A DNA stretch of 64,000 nucleotides from Duganella sp. BuS-21 (GTDB lineage Bacteria; Pseudomonadota; Gammaproteobacteria; Burkholderiales; Burkholderiaceae_D), in the NCBI GenBank assembly GCA_041874725.1, contig CP097466.1, forward strand, positions 4,960,001 through 5,024,000. The letters run 5' to 3'. Shown here piece after piece: positions 48,711 through 62,248 of this stretch. The notes beneath the pieces are model-generated. The model made no database searches. It was not told the origin of the DNA and was given only the letters and a program-made list of their open reading frames with translations. Numbering within the stretch: the stretch's first letter is position 1; every line of letters begins with the position of its first letter. Made by a program: the position numbers and the translations under genes.

Positions 48711-48718
48711 ATAAGCAA

Positions 48719-48744
48719 AAAAAAACGGGCCGAAGCCCGTTTTT
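48719..48744. terminator. Bidirectional terminator between PilZ gene and gltA
   Basis: A-run, ACGGGC-CGAA-GCCCGT and T-run; serves gltA on the minus strand and the PilZ frame on the plus strand. Confidence 0.9.
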
Positions 48745-48767
48745 CATTTGCTGCGTAACACCGTGAA

Positions 48768-50069
48768 TTAACGCTGGTCCAGTGGTGGTACGTCGCGAAC
48801 GGTCGCACCGACGAACAGCTGGCGCGGACGGCCGATCTTCTGTTCCGGATCGGCGATCATTTCGTTCCACTGGGCGATCCAGCCGATGGTACGGGCCATG
48901 GCGAAGATACCGGTGAACAGCGACACCGGAATGCCCAGCGCCGATTGCACGATGCCCGAGTAGAAGTCGACGTTAGGATACAGTTTGCGCGAAACGAAGT
49001 AGTCGTCGCTCAGTGCAATCTTTTCCAGTTCCATCGCCAGCTTGAACAGCGGGTCGTCTTGCAAGCCCAACTCTTCCAGCACTTCGTAGCAGGTTTCGCG
49101 CATCAGCTTGGCGCGCGGGTCGAAGTTCTTGTACACGCGGTGACCGAAGCCCATCAGCTTCACGCCCGAGTTCTTGTCTTTCACCTGAGCGATGAAGGCA
49201 GGAATGTTCTCGACCGAGCCGATTTCCTTCAGCATGGTCAGTGCCGCTTCGTTGGCGCCGCCGTGGGCCGGGCCCCACAGGCAGGCGATACCGGCAGCGA
49301 TACAGGCGAACGGATTGGCACCCGACGAACCGGCCAGACGCACGGTCGAGGTCGATGCATTCTGTTCGTGGTCGGCGTGCAGGATCAGGATGCGGTCCAG
49401 CGCGCGCACCAGCACGTCGTTGACCTGGTACTCTTCGCACGGATTGCCGAACATCATGCGCATGAAGTTGGCCGAGTACGACAGGTCGTTGCGTGGGTAC
49501 ACGAAGGGCTGGCCGACCGAGTATTTGTAGGCCATGGCGACCAGGGTCGGCATTTTGGCGATCAGGCGGATGGCCGACACTTCACGGTGCTTGGCATCGT
49601 TGATGTCCAGCGAATCGTGGTAGAACGACGCCAGCGCGCCGACGGTGCCAACCAGCACCGACATCGGGTGCGCGTCGCGGCGGAAGCCGCGGAAGAAGAA
49701 TTGCATCTGCTCGTGCACCATGGTGTGCTTGGTCACGGTGTCGACGAATTCTTTCTTTTCCACGGCGTTCGGCAGTTCGCCGTTCAGCAGCAGGTAGCAC
49801 GATTCCATGAAATCGGCGTTCACGGCCAGCTGTTCGATCGGGTAGCCGCGGTATTGCAGTTCGCCCTTGTCGCCGTCGATGTAGGTGATCGACGAGTTAC
49901 ACGCCGCCGTCGACATGAAGCCTGGGTCGTAGGTGAACTTGCCGGTGCCGGCGTACAGTTTGCGGATGTCGATCACGTCGGGACCGACGCTGCCTTTGTA
50001 GATCGGGAATTCAACCGCTGGGCTGCCATCGGAGAACGATAGCGTGGCTTTGTTATCAGAGATGTTCAT
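48768..50069 (-). CDS. gltA: Citrate synthase
   Basis: Type II (hexameric, NADH-sensitive type) citrate synthase, 433 aa, condensing oxaloacetate and acetyl-CoA. Signatures: [15 protein letters not shown], the active-site region [33 protein letters not shown] and [14 protein letters not shown]. The start [12 protein letters not shown] has GGAAGAG upstream; the open frame extends 28 codons further without support. Last gene of the sdhCDAB-sdhE-gltA run. Confidence 0.98.
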   Translation of the reverse strand: MNISDNKATLSFSDGSPAVEFPIYKGSVGPDVIDIRKLYAGTGKFTYDPGFMSTAACNSSITYIDGDKGELQYRGYPIEQLAVNADFMESCYLLLNGELPNAVEKKEFVDTVTKHTMVHEQMQFFFRGFRRDAHPMSVLVGTVGALASFYHDSLDINDAKHREVSAIRLIAKMPTLVAMAYKYSVGQPFVYPRNDLSYSANFMRMMFGNPCEEYQVNDVLVRALDRILILHADHEQNASTSTVRLAGSSGANPFACIAAGIACLWGPAHGGANEAALTMLKEIGSVENIPAFIAQVKDKNSGVKLMGFGHRVYKNFDPRAKLMRETCYEVLEELGLQDDPLFKLAMELEKIALSDDYFVSRKLYPNVDFYSGIVQSALGIPVSLFTGIFAMARTIGWIAQWNEMIADPEQKIGRPRQLFVGATVRDVPPLDQR

Positions 50070-50121
50070 GGACTCTTCCTTCTTGGAGAGATGATGCAAG
50101 TAAAAGAAACTGGGTGTATTA

Positions 50122-50403
50122 CTAGGCCAGGCGCAATCGCTGCAACAACGCATGCACGTGCGGCAGGTCGACTTCGCCCTCCGGCTCTTTACGGGCCAGT
50201 ACCAGATCCATCAGGGCATTGTCCGACAAGTCGAGGAGCCGCGTAAAAGCGTCCACTTCCTCGTCGGTCAATTCGGTTTCATGCGCATCGAGAAAACGCG
50301 TGAGGATGATGTCGTTTTCCAGCAGCCCCCGGCGGGAACGCCAGCGCAGGCGGGCGCGATTGGCCGGGTCCGACTGATGCGCTGAGTGATTCGTTTCAAT
50401 CAT
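50122..50403 (-). CDS. sdhE: FAD assembly factor SdhE
   Basis: A 93-aa helical protein of the SdhE/SDH5 family, which helps attach FAD covalently to SdhA. The RGxxE signature is seen in [19 protein letters not shown]. It lies between sdhB and gltA, as in other Betaproteobacteria. Confidence 0.94.
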   Translation of the reverse strand: MIETNHSAHQSDPANRARLRWRSRRGLLENDIILTRFLDAHETELTDEEVDAFTRLLDLSDNALMDLVLARKEPEGEVDLPHVHALLQRLRLA

Positions 50404-50428
50404 GATTTTGCTACTTTACACTGCTAAC

Positions 50429-50490
50429 CGTCGTTCCCGCGCACGCGGGAATCCATACCGAGTATGGTTCCCCGCTTTCGCCGGGACGAC
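50429..50490. repeat. REP-like double palindrome behind sdhB
   Basis: TTCCCGCGCACGCGGGAA and CCCCGCTTTCGCCGGG arms joined by ATCCATACCGAGTATGG. It begins four bases after the sdhB stop (minus strand) and splits the sdh genes from sdhE-gltA. Confidence 0.85.
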
Positions 50491-50494
50491 AGAG

Positions 50495-51205
50495 TTAAAT
50501 TGCGCGACGGACCATCAGCTCTTTGATCTTGCCGATGGCCTTGTTCGGATTCAGGCCTTTCGGGCAGACATCGACGCAGTTCATGATCGAGTGGCAGCGG
50601 AACAGACGATACGGATCTTCCAGGTTGTCCAGACGCGCGCCGGTGGCTTCGTCGCGCGAGTCGGCGATGAAGCGGTAGGCTTGCAGCAGGCCGGCAGGAC
50701 CGACGAACTTGTCCGGATTCCACCAGAACGACGGGCACGAGGTCGAGCAGCACGCGCACAGGATGCACTCGTACAGGCCGTCGAGTTCTTCGCGTTCGGC
50801 CGGCGTCTGCAGGCGTTCTTTTTCAGGACGGATCGAATCGTTGATCAGGTAGGGCTTGACCGAGTCGTATTGCTTGAAGAACTGGGTCATGTCGACGATC
50901 AGGTCGCGGATCACCGGCAGGCCTGGCAGCGGGCGCAGCACGATCGGCTCGCTCAGCTCGTTCAGGTTGGTGGTGCAGGCCAGACCGTTCTTGCCGTTGA
51001 TGTTCATCGCGTCCGAACCGCACACGCCTTCGCGGCACGAGCGGCGCAGGGCCAGCGAGTCATCCACGTCCGACTTGATGCGCTGCAGGGCGTCCAGCAG
51101 CATTTTGTCGGTGTCTTTCAGCTCGACAGTCACGTCCTGCATATAGGGCTTGGCGTCCTGGTCCGGATCGTAACGGTAAATTTTCAGTTTAAGAGTGCGT
51201 GCCAT
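50495..51205 (-). CDS. sdhB: Succinate dehydrogenase iron-sulphur subunit
   Basis: A 236-aa subunit carrying the [2Fe-2S], [4Fe-4S] and [3Fe-4S] clusters. Cysteine groups: SCREGVCGSDAMNINGKNGL with a later cysteine, CILCACCSTSCPSFWWNPD, and CHSIMNCVDVCPKGLNP. It passes electrons from SdhA to the quinone site. Nine bases behind sdhA. Confidence 0.98.
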   Translation of the reverse strand: MARTLKLKIYRYDPDQDAKPYMQDVTVELKDTDKMLLDALQRIKSDVDDSLALRRSCREGVCGSDAMNINGKNGLACTTNLNELSEPIVLRPLPGLPVIRDLIVDMTQFFKQYDSVKPYLINDSIRPEKERLQTPAEREELDGLYECILCACCSTSCPSFWWNPDKFVGPAGLLQAYRFIADSRDEATGARLDNLEDPYRLFRCHSIMNCVDVCPKGLNPNKAIGKIKELMVRRAI

Positions 51206-51214
51206 GGTATCGCC

Positions 51215-52993
<1,779 letters not shown>

Positions 52994-52995
52994 GA

Positions 52996-53367
52996 TTACA
53001 CACTCCAGATAATTTGAATCGACCAGACGGCACAGCCGATCAGCCAGGCCATGGTGGCGATTTGCAGGAACAGGCGCGGACCAACGGCGCGCACATAGTC
53101 CATCCAGACGTCGCGCATGCCGACCCAGGCGTGGTAGAACAGGCCGATCAGGGTGACGGCGGAAATCAGTTTGAACCACTGCTGGGCGAACAGGCCGGCC
53201 CAGCCTTCATAGGTGAAGTTCTGGCCGCTCAGGAAGGCCAGCACCAGGGCGGCGGTGTACAGCACCATGATGACTGCGGTGACGCGTTGCGCCAGCCAGT
53301 CGCGCATGCCGTAGGACGCGCCAACCACGCGGCGCTTAGGGCCGATACCGTTATCGTTGATGGACAT
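52996..53367 (-). CDS. sdhD: Succinate dehydrogenase membrane anchor SdhD
   Basis: A 123-aa protein with three transmembrane helices (residues about 25-47, 58-78 and 95-118). The heme-ligand histidine region is [18 protein letters not shown]. Starts one base after the sdhC stop (TGAAATG). Confidence 0.95.
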   Translation of the reverse strand: MSINDNGIGPKRRVVGASYGMRDWLAQRVTAVIMVLYTAALVLAFLSGQNFTYEGWAGLFAQQWFKLISAVTLIGLFYHAWVGMRDVWMDYVRAVGPRLFLQIATMAWLIGCAVWSIQIIWSV

Positions 53368-53368
53368 T

Positions 53369-53791
53369 TCAGAATACTCCAAACAGTTTCAGGGCGATCA
53401 GGACGGTCAGCACCAGGCTGATGACCAGCACGGTGGCGGACGATTTGCGCGCCGAATCCTTGTCCAGGCCGATGTGCAGGTCCATCACCAGGTGGCGGAT
53501 ACCGGCCAGCATGTGGTGCAGGAAGCTCCACGCCAGGCCCAGGATGATCAGCTTGACCAGCGGATAGGTCACGAAACCTTCGTAATACGCGAAAGAGATC
53601 TCGGAACGCAGCGAATTCTGCAAGAGATACAGCACGAACGGCAGCAGCACGAACATGCCGACACCGGAAATGCGGTGCAGGATGGACACGATGGCAGCCA
53701 ATGGCATGCGGTAGTTGGACAGCTCGGTAACATGGATGTTACGGAACTCCGGCCGTTCTTTTTTAGGGGCTTCCCTTACGGCTTCTGACAT
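53369..53791 (-). CDS. sdhC: Succinate dehydrogenase cytochrome b556 subunit SdhC
   Basis: A 140-aa membrane subunit with three helices. The SdhC signature is in SILHRISGVGMFVLLPFVLY and the heme histidine region in WSFLHHMLAGIRHLVMDLH. First gene of the sdh operon. The 161-bp gap to the gntR stop is AT-rich and must hold its promoter; I do not see convincing boxes. Confidence 0.96.
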   Translation of the reverse strand: MSEAVREAPKKERPEFRNIHVTELSNYRMPLAAIVSILHRISGVGMFVLLPFVLYLLQNSLRSEISFAYYEGFVTYPLVKLIILGLAWSFLHHMLAGIRHLVMDLHIGLDKDSARKSSATVLVISLVLTVLIALKLFGVF

Positions 53792-53952
53792 AACAAGACC
53801 TCCTCAGGCTTATACAAAAATTTGGTGAGACTGCGATTTTCGCCGATTTCCACTCTCACAACCAATATCTATTGTTACATATAATAAAAATAGTGGTTGG
53901 CAACACCGGCCGTATTATCAGCGCAACAATGCTACCGGCGTATGACGGCCCC

Positions 53953-54738
53953 TCAATTCAGTTCGTTGTGATAGTGATGGCGCTCGGTCAGGTACAGGCC
54001 GCGGCGCAGCTCGACCGGCTTGTCGCCATACGTGAACGAGACGCGTTCGGACGCCAGCAGCGGCGTATTCACAGCGACTTGCAACAGCGCAGCGTCGTCG
54101 GCGGCGGCGCAGACGGCGCGGATTTTTTCCGTGGCGCGGATCATGCGCGTGCCGAATTCGGACTCGAACAGGCCGTACATCGGTCCCTTGTACTCTTCCA
54201 GACGCTCGGCGGTCAATCCCTTGAAGGTCAGACCCGGCAGCCACAATTCTTCGACGATGGTCGGCACGCCGTCGAACGACTGCACGCGCTTGACGCAGAT
54301 CACGGCGTCGCCGGACTTCAGGTCCAGCAGGCGCGCCACGTCGGCCGGCGCGCGCATGCGCTTGACTTCGATGAACTTGCTTTCAGGGTAGTGCGGCACG
54401 CCCTCGTCCGGCACCAGGCGCAGGAAGCGGAAATGCGCGCGCGCCTCGTGGTGGGTGGAGACGAAAGTGCCCTTGCCCTGCTTGCGCACCACCAGGTTCT
54501 CGGCGGCCAGCTCGTCGATCGCCTTGCGCACGGTGCCCTGGCTGACCTTGAAGCGGTTGGCCAGTTCGACTTCGCTAGGGATCAACTCGCCCGGCTTCCA
54601 TTCGCCGGACTGCAGGCTCTGCGTAATGAGGGCCTTGATTTGCTGGTACAAAGGGGAGAAAGTCGGCGACGGCCCCGCCGCACCACCGGCGTTGACGACG
54701 GTGGGATTGCTGTTCGGATTGGGCGGGGCGGAACTCAT
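53953..54738 (-). CDS. GntR/HutC-family regulator, probable TCA-cycle regulator
   Basis: A 261-aa protein: N-terminal winged helix (GELIPSEVELANRFKVSQGT, VRKAIDELAAENLVVRKQGK) and a C-terminal UTRA effector domain (DAVICVKRVQSFDGVPTIVE). It lies between the sdhCDAB operon and mdh, divergent from mdh, and a 16-bp palindrome stands before its start. Control of the TCA genes by a carboxylate-type ligand is inferred from the context. Confidence 0.92.
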   Translation of the reverse strand: MSSAPPNPNSNPTVVNAGGAAGPSPTFSPLYQQIKALITQSLQSGEWKPGELIPSEVELANRFKVSQGTVRKAIDELAAENLVVRKQGKGTFVSTHHEARAHFRFLRLVPDEGVPHYPESKFIEVKRMRAPADVARLLDLKSGDAVICVKRVQSFDGVPTIVEELWLPGLTFKGLTAERLEEYKGPMYGLFESEFGTRMIRATEKIRAVCAAADDAALLQVAVNTPLLASERVSFTYGDKPVELRRGLYLTERHHYHNELN

Positions 54739-54797
54739 AGGCCAAGATTTCACCACAAAACACCTGTGCCGTCCAGAAAAACCGGCAATAACTTATC

Positions 54798-54813
54798 TGT
54801 CTTATATAAGACA
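54798..54813. promoter_or_regulatory. 16-bp palindromic operator between gntR and mdh
   Basis: TGTCTTATATAAGACA is a perfect palindrome located 10 bases upstream of the mdh -35 box. Its size and AT-rich centre suit a GntR/HutC dimer, so it is a likely site for the neighbouring regulator. Confidence 0.6.
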
Positions 54814-54823
54814 TAAGATAGGA

Positions 54824-54852
54824 TTGACAGATAGTGGCGGCGGGCCTACACT
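54824..54852 (+). promoter_or_regulatory. Sigma70 promoter of mdh
   Basis: Perfect -35 TTGACA (54824-54829), 17-base spacer, -10 TACACT (54847-54852). The leader of about 115 bases has two inverted repeats, CGCTTAT/ATAAGCG (54863-54887) and GGACCGG/CCGGTCC (54918-54934). Confidence 0.75.
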
Positions 54853-54974
54853 CCCGAGCCAGCGCTTATCAATACTGATTATAAGCGTTGAATTTTGCAG
54901 TATGATTACGGTTTCCCGGACCGGCCGCCGGTCCTGCTTCACGAACGATTCACTTCCCACTTTGGAGATTCATC

Positions 54975-55964
54975 ATGGCTAAAACCCCACTGCGTGTTGC
55001 TGTTACCGGCGCCGCCGGCCAAATCGGTTACGCGCTGCTGTTCCGCATCGCCAATGGCGACATGCTCGGCAAAGACCAACCAGTTATCCTGCAACTGCTG
55101 GAAATCGCCGACGAAAAAGCCCAGAAGGCCCTGAAAGGCGTCATGATGGAAATCGACGACTGCGCCTTCCCGCTGCTGACCGAGATGACCGCCCACTCCG
55201 ACCCGCTGACGGCGTTCAAGGATGTCGACTACGCCGTGCTGGTGGGCGCCCGTCCACGTGGCCCAGGCATGGAACGTAAAGACCTGCTGGAAGCCAATGC
55301 CCAGATCTTCACCGCCCAAGGCAAGGCGCTGGACGCCGTCGCTTCGCGCAATGTGAAAGTCCTGGTGGTCGGCAATCCGGCCAACACCAACGCCTACATC
55401 GCCATGAAATCGGCGCCGTCGCTGCCGGCCAAGAACTTCACCGCCATGCTGCGCCTCGACCACAACCGCGCCCTGTCGCAAGTGGCCGCCAAGACCGGCA
55501 CCCAGGTGAAAGACATCGAGAAGTTGACCGTGTGGGGCAACCACTCGCCAACCATGTACGCCGACTACCGTTTCGCTACCGTGGACGGCAAGGCGGTGAA
55601 AGACCTGATCAACGACCAGGAATGGAACGCCAACGTATTCCTGCCGACCGTCGGCAAGCGCGGCGCCGCCATCATCGAAGCGCGCGGCCTGTCGTCGGCT
55701 GCTTCGGCCGCCAACGCCGCCATCGACCACGTGCACGATTGGCACCTCGGCACCGCCGGCAAGTGGACCACCATGGGCGTGCCATCGGACGGTTCGTACG
55801 GCATTCCGGAAGGCATCGTGTTCGGTTTCCCGGTGACCACCGAAAACGGCGAATACAACATCGTCCAGGGCCTGGAAATCGACGCCTTCTCGCAAGAGCG
55901 CATCAACCTGACCCTGAAAGAACTGACCGAAGAGCGCGAAGGCGTCAAGCACCTGCTGCCGTAA
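54975..55964 (+). CDS. mdh: Malate dehydrogenase
   Basis: NAD-dependent enzyme of the LDH/MDH superfamily, 329 aa, cytosolic. Nucleotide motif [20 protein letters not shown], substrate-loop arginines in [15 protein letters not shown], and catalytic histidine in [16 protein letters not shown] lies nine bases upstream of the ATG. Own promoter and a hairpin terminator downstream. Confidence 0.98.
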   Translation: MAKTPLRVAVTGAAGQIGYALLFRIANGDMLGKDQPVILQLLEIADEKAQKALKGVMMEIDDCAFPLLTEMTAHSDPLTAFKDVDYAVLVGARPRGPGMERKDLLEANAQIFTAQGKALDAVASRNVKVLVVGNPANTNAYIAMKSAPSLPAKNFTAMLRLDHNRALSQVAAKTGTQVKDIEKLTVWGNHSPTMYADYRFATVDGKAVKDLINDQEWNANVFLPTVGKRGAAIIEARGLSSAASAANAAIDHVHDWHLGTAGKWTTMGVPSDGSYGIPEGIVFGFPVTTENGEYNIVQGLEIDAFSQERINLTLKELTEEREGVKHLLP

Positions 55965-56025
55965 TCTTCCGGTTCAATCGACCGCTGCACGTGGAACCGG
56001 TTAAACCACCGATCCGCCGCACCCG

Positions 56026-56048
56026 CCGCGCTGCCGAGAGCAGCGCGG
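56026..56048 (+). terminator. Hairpin behind mdh
   Basis: CCGCGCTGC-CGAGA-GCAGCGCGG, perfect 9-base arms, followed by a T/C-rich tract (TCTCCGTTTCTCC). Likely terminator or attenuator between mdh and the CitE-like gene. Confidence 0.55.
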
Positions 56049-56074
56049 TCTCCGTTTCTCCTGATACTGTCTGC

Positions 56075-57079
56075 ATGCATCCATCCGAGGTTTTATTCCA
56101 GGGTAATCGCCAGCCGCTGCTGTTGCCGGCCTGCGACCACTACGCCGGCGCCGAAAAGCTGATGCGCAAATCGATCGCCCTGCAGCAAGAACTTGGCCCC
56201 CTGTTCGACATCACCCTCGATTGCGAAGACGGCGCCAGCGCCGGCAACGAGGAAGCGCATGCGCGCCTGGTGGTCGAGCTGCTCAATTCCGACGACAACA
56301 AATTCAACCGCATCGGCGCCCGCGTGCACGATGTGGAAAGCCCGTTCTTCGCCCAGGACGTCGAGATCATCTGCGCCGCCGCCCAGCGCCTGGCCTATCT
56401 GGTGGTGCCGAAGGTGAACGGGGTCGACGAGCTGGCCCGCGCCATCAAGCTGATCAAGACCCACGCCGCCAAGGCCGGCCGCAAGGACTTGCCGCTGCAC
56501 GTGCTGATCGAAACCCACGGCGCCCTGCACGACGTTTACAAGATCGCCGCCCTGCCCGAAGTGCAGTGCCTGTCGTTCGGCATCATGGACTTCGTGTCCT
56601 CGCACTACGGCGCGATTCCCGGCGCGGCCATGCGCACGCCGGGCCAGTTCACCCACCCGCTGGTGGTGCGCGCCAAGCTGGAAATCGCCGCCGCCTGCCA
56701 CGCCCACGGCAAGGTGCCGTCGCACAACGTGACCACCGACATCAAGGACACGGCGGTCGCCGCCAACGATGCCCAGCGCGCCGCCGCCGAATTCGGCTAC
56801 ACGCGCATGTGGAGCATCCACCCGAACCAGATCAAGCCGATCATCAAGACCTTTACCCCGCGCCTGTCCGAAGTCAGCGAAGCGGCCGCCATCCTGCACG
56901 AGGCAGCCGCCGCGCAATGGGGCCCGATTTCGCAGAACGGCCGCCTGCACGACCGCGCCAGCTATCGCTACTACTGGACCGTTCTACAGCGCGCCAAACT
57001 GGCCGGGCTCACCCTGCCCGAGTCGGTCGCCCCGCTGTTCAACGGCGCCGTCTTACCTCTTCAACAGGAAGCACAATGA
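56075..57079 (+). CDS. CoA ester lyase (HpcH/HpaI, CitE-like)
   Basis: A 334-aa TIM-barrel lyase of the CitE/malyl-CoA lyase group. Features: LDCEDGASAGNEEAHAR with the metal Asp/Glu, VPKVNGVDELARAI, VLIETHGALHD and the C-terminal MWSIHPNQI. No citF or citD partners are near, so it is not citrate lyase proper; splitting or making malyl-CoA-type esters is plausible. ATG 56075 is used; the open frame upstream only shadows mdh. The stop overlaps the next gene by four bases. Confidence 0.88.
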   Translation: MHPSEVLFQGNRQPLLLPACDHYAGAEKLMRKSIALQQELGPLFDITLDCEDGASAGNEEAHARLVVELLNSDDNKFNRIGARVHDVESPFFAQDVEIICAAAQRLAYLVVPKVNGVDELARAIKLIKTHAAKAGRKDLPLHVLIETHGALHDVYKIAALPEVQCLSFGIMDFVSSHYGAIPGAAMRTPGQFTHPLVVRAKLEIAAACHAHGKVPSHNVTTDIKDTAVAANDAQRAAAEFGYTRMWSIHPNQIKPIIKTFTPRLSEVSEAAAILHEAAAAQWGPISQNGRLHDRASYRYYWTVLQRAKLAGLTLPESVAPLFNGAVLPLQQEAQ

Positions 57080-57609
57080 TGTCCATCTCCAAATTATTCA
57101 TGGCCTGCAGCCTGGCGCTGACCGCGCTGACCGTGAGCGCCGGCGCCCACGCCGCCACCGAGTCCACCACGCCGGCCAAGAAGGCCGTCAAGAAGGAAGC
57201 CGTGAAGCAGCCGGCCGCCAAGCGCAGCAAGCAGACCGCCAAGGCCGCCAAGCCGGTCGAACCGAAGGCGCCGGACGAGGAAGCCGACGAGCCGGCCGTC
57301 ACCGACACCGCCGCCACCGACTTCGACTGCGAGCTCGGCAACAAGGTCACCATTTATCAAAACGCCGGCGACGACAGCCATATCGCGCTGCGCTGGAAAA
57401 AGCGCCTGCACCGCCTGACCCGCGTGGGCACCTCCACCGGCGCGCAGCGCTTTGAAAACAAATTGTACGGCCTGATCTGGATCGGCATTCCAGCCAAGAG
57501 CATGCTGCTGGACTCCAAGCAAAACCGCCAGCTGGCCAACGAATGCCGCAACGCCGAACAACTGAAGCCGGTCGCGACCAACGAAACGCCGGCCAACACG
57601 CTGCAATAA
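57076..57609 (+). CDS. Periplasmic protein with MliC-like domain
   Basis: A 177-aa protein with a signal peptide (cleavage after AGAHA), a Lys/Ala/Pro-rich linker and a C-terminal domain of about 85 residues with [32 protein letters not shown] and LANEC. The two cysteines and the SGxxY/F-N-W layout resemble MliC/PliC lysozyme inhibitors. The match is by eye only. Its start overlaps the lyase stop (ATGA) and AGGAAG precedes it. Confidence 0.7.
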   Translation: MMSISKLFMACSLALTALTVSAGAHAATESTTPAKKAVKKEAVKQPAAKRSKQTAKAAKPVEPKAPDEEADEPAVTDTAATDFDCELGNKVTIYQNAGDDSHIALRWKKRLHRLTRVGTSTGAQRFENKLYGLIWIGIPAKSMLLDSKQNRQLANECRNAEQLKPVATNETPANTLQ

Positions 57610-57682
57610 ATCATCTTCCAGCTCCAAAACCAGCACCACGTTTCACTTTAATAATAGACGATACCCACCTGAAGGAGAGGTC

Positions 57683-60391
<2,709 letters not shown>

Positions 60392-60410
60392 TCTTTAAGC
60401 GCCGATGAAA

Positions 60411-60449
60411 AACGCCCCGTGTGCCGCACCGGCCACGGGGCGTTTTTTT
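60411..60449 (+). terminator. Rho-independent terminator of acnA
   Basis: Two-step stem: ACGCCCCGTG/CACGGGGCGT outside and GCCG/CGGC inside, then seven T. Confidence 0.93.
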
Positions 60450-60547
60450 ATGCACTTTTGCCGAATCAACTACAATAGAGCGCATAAGGGTTATGATCTG
60501 CATGACTGATCCGTTTATTCACTTTTACCTGAGACTCTTATTGCGCT

Positions 60548-61810
60548 ATGCGTCGTCCATCTAAAGCTACATCCCATAAATTGTCTGCCGAGAGCCAGCG
60601 CCTCGCCACCTACGCCCAGGCTGTCGGGCAAGCGGCCAGCCGTATCGAAGAGCGGGCCTGGGAACACTCTCTCGATGCGCAGCTCCAGAAACTCCTGAAA
60701 ACCGGCCACCAGGACACCGTCGACGCCACCCTCAATGCGCTGTTCAAGGAAGACCTGAACGCCTATGACGTGTTGATGGACAGCGTGGAAGCGGTCAGCG
60801 AATCGGGCACCATCACCCTCGATACCGCCGACGGCATAGCCAAGCCCTACGACGTGCTGCTGGTGGCCGCGCCGATCCTGGCGTGGACCCGCTTCGCCAT
60901 CGCCTCCGGCGCGATTCCGTCGGACATCCTGCACACCCTGTCGGCGCACTTCGCGGCCCACCTGCTGGCCGACGGCACGCAGATGGCGATGTCGCCGACC
61001 CTGTTCTCGATCGACCAGCTGCCGCGCAGCCACGTTGAAACCTACGGCAAAGTGCACAAGCTGGCGCAAGCCGCCATCAAGGGCGCCACGCTGAAGGCCG
61101 ACACCAAGGTGCCGGAAACCGCGCCCTTCCTGGCCGACACGCGCTACCTGCTGATCGCCGTGGTGGCGCCGGCCGGTGCGCCGCTGTTCCGCTGGCAGAT
61201 GCCGGAGCACCAGGCCGGCTTCGCCGCCGAACGCGGCGCCGCGCTGGAGCAATGGCGCGTGCAGGCTACGCCAACCGTCAACCGCCTGCTGCCGGGTTGC
61301 GGCGTCGAGCTGCTGCTGCCGGAAGCCTATTACATGGCTTGCCGCGAAGCCGACAAACAGATCCGCCCGATTTCGATCCGCGCGGCCGTGCACTACCTGA
61401 CGCATACGCTGGCCATCGAGCCAGCCGAATTGCGCGCGGTGATCGCCGGCTTCGGCGAGGAAACGGCCGAGGGCCAGATCGACGAATACCGCGTGGCCTT
61501 CACCCAGCGTTCGTCGTCCGACGTGATCTACGGCGTGGTGTGGCCGCTGTACGGGCAGGAAGACGAGGAAGGCACGCCGCCTGAAGGTCCGGGCGCGCTG
61601 ACGGCCTTGCAGACGCCGATGACGCCGGTGGAAGACATCGTCTCGCACCTGAACGCGGCCGGCGTGACGACGGTCAAGAAGCACAACGAGCGTTATGTGA
61701 TGGAGTTCTGCGACGACTGCGGCGCACCGCTGTTCGCCGATCCGCAGGGCGAACTGGCGCACGCCGAAATGCCCGAGGATACGCCGCCCGGCAGCGAGCA
61801 CTTCCACTAA
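60548..61810 (+). CDS. DUF2863 family protein
   Basis: A 420-aa cytosolic protein of a family confined mostly to Betaproteobacteria. No catalytic motif is evident; near the C-terminus there is CDDCGAPLFAD, a CxxC pair that could bind metal, and an acidic end (EMPEDTPPGSEHFH). The N-terminus MRRPSKATSHKLSAES is basic. It has its own leader after the acnA terminator. Function unknown. Confidence 0.85.
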   Translation: MRRPSKATSHKLSAESQRLATYAQAVGQAASRIEERAWEHSLDAQLQKLLKTGHQDTVDATLNALFKEDLNAYDVLMDSVEAVSESGTITLDTADGIAKPYDVLLVAAPILAWTRFAIASGAIPSDILHTLSAHFAAHLLADGTQMAMSPTLFSIDQLPRSHVETYGKVHKLAQAAIKGATLKADTKVPETAPFLADTRYLLIAVVAPAGAPLFRWQMPEHQAGFAAERGAALEQWRVQATPTVNRLLPGCGVELLLPEAYYMACREADKQIRPISIRAAVHYLTHTLAIEPAELRAVIAGFGEETAEGQIDEYRVAFTQRSSSDVIYGVVWPLYGQEDEEGTPPEGPGALTALQTPMTPVEDIVSHLNAAGVTTVKKHNERYVMEFCDDCGAPLFADPQGELAHAEMPEDTPPGSEHFH

Positions 61811-61828
61811 AACAAAAGCCCCTCAAGG

Positions 61829-61962
61829 TAATGCCGTTAAGTTAAGCGATGTCGTCCCGGCGAAAGCCGGGATCCATGCTGAGTTAGCCGGGCATGCGCC
61901 TCATGGATTCCCGCATTCGCGGGAATGACGAAGCCTATTTTCAGCTTAACTTAACGGCATTA
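61829..61962. mobile_element. MITE-like element with terminal inverted repeats
   Basis: A 134-bp non-coding element bounded by perfect 19-base inverted repeats (TAATGCCGTTAAGTTAAGC and its complement). Inside is one REP-like double palindrome (CCCGGCGAAAGCCGGG and TTCCCGCATTCGCGGGAA). It is flanked by GCCCCTCAAGG (61818-61828) and GCCCCTCACGG (61963-61973), an 11-base direct repeat with one mismatch that looks like a target duplication. No transposase is encoded. Confidence 0.7.
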
Positions 61963-61985
61963 GCCCCTCACGGGGCTTTTGTTTT
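61963..61985 (+). terminator. Terminator of the DUF2863 gene, split by the element
   Basis: GCCCC-TCAC-GGGGC then TTTTGTTTT. The matching left half (AAAACAAAAGCCCC) lies at 61810-61822 on the far side of the element. The duplicated bases rebuilt a complete short hairpin on the right. Confidence 0.7.
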
Positions 61986-62090
61986 GGTTCATTCACGGAT
62001 TTACGGGAATAGGTTTGGCATGATGGGCTTGACGTTGCTTATCGCTGTAAAAGCACGCGGCACCACCCCAACCCGCACACCGCTGCGACC

Positions 62091-62118
62091 AGGGTCAGAC
62101 CCCGCAGGGTCTGACCCT
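62091..62118. repeat. GGGTCAGACCC palindrome, second copy
   Basis: AGGGTCAGACCC-CGCA-GGGTCTGACCCT, perfect 12-base arms. The surrounding 62.0-62.25 kb holds no gene; an imperfect 18-base inverted repeat (61992-62009 and 62223-62240, 16 of 18 matching) flanks it. Confidence 0.8.
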
Positions 62119-62248
62119 TTCGTTCGGAGTGCTTTTAAGGACGACTATTGAGTCGCCAACGAAAATTCATCGTGAGCACCCCGGGACCGCTCGAAGTGGC
62201 TTCCGGAAGATTCAGGCCGCGTTTCCCGGTAATCCGTGAAGAACCTTT

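Noticed and set aside
52994..53179. Upstream extension of sdhA
   Set aside because: It covers the end of sdhD; the GTG at 52991-52993 has a good ribosome site and gives the usual SdhA start.
61894..62151. 85-aa open frame after DUF2863
   Set aside because: Made of repeat and element sequence (reads SRIRGNDEA from the REP-like unit); no ribosome site.
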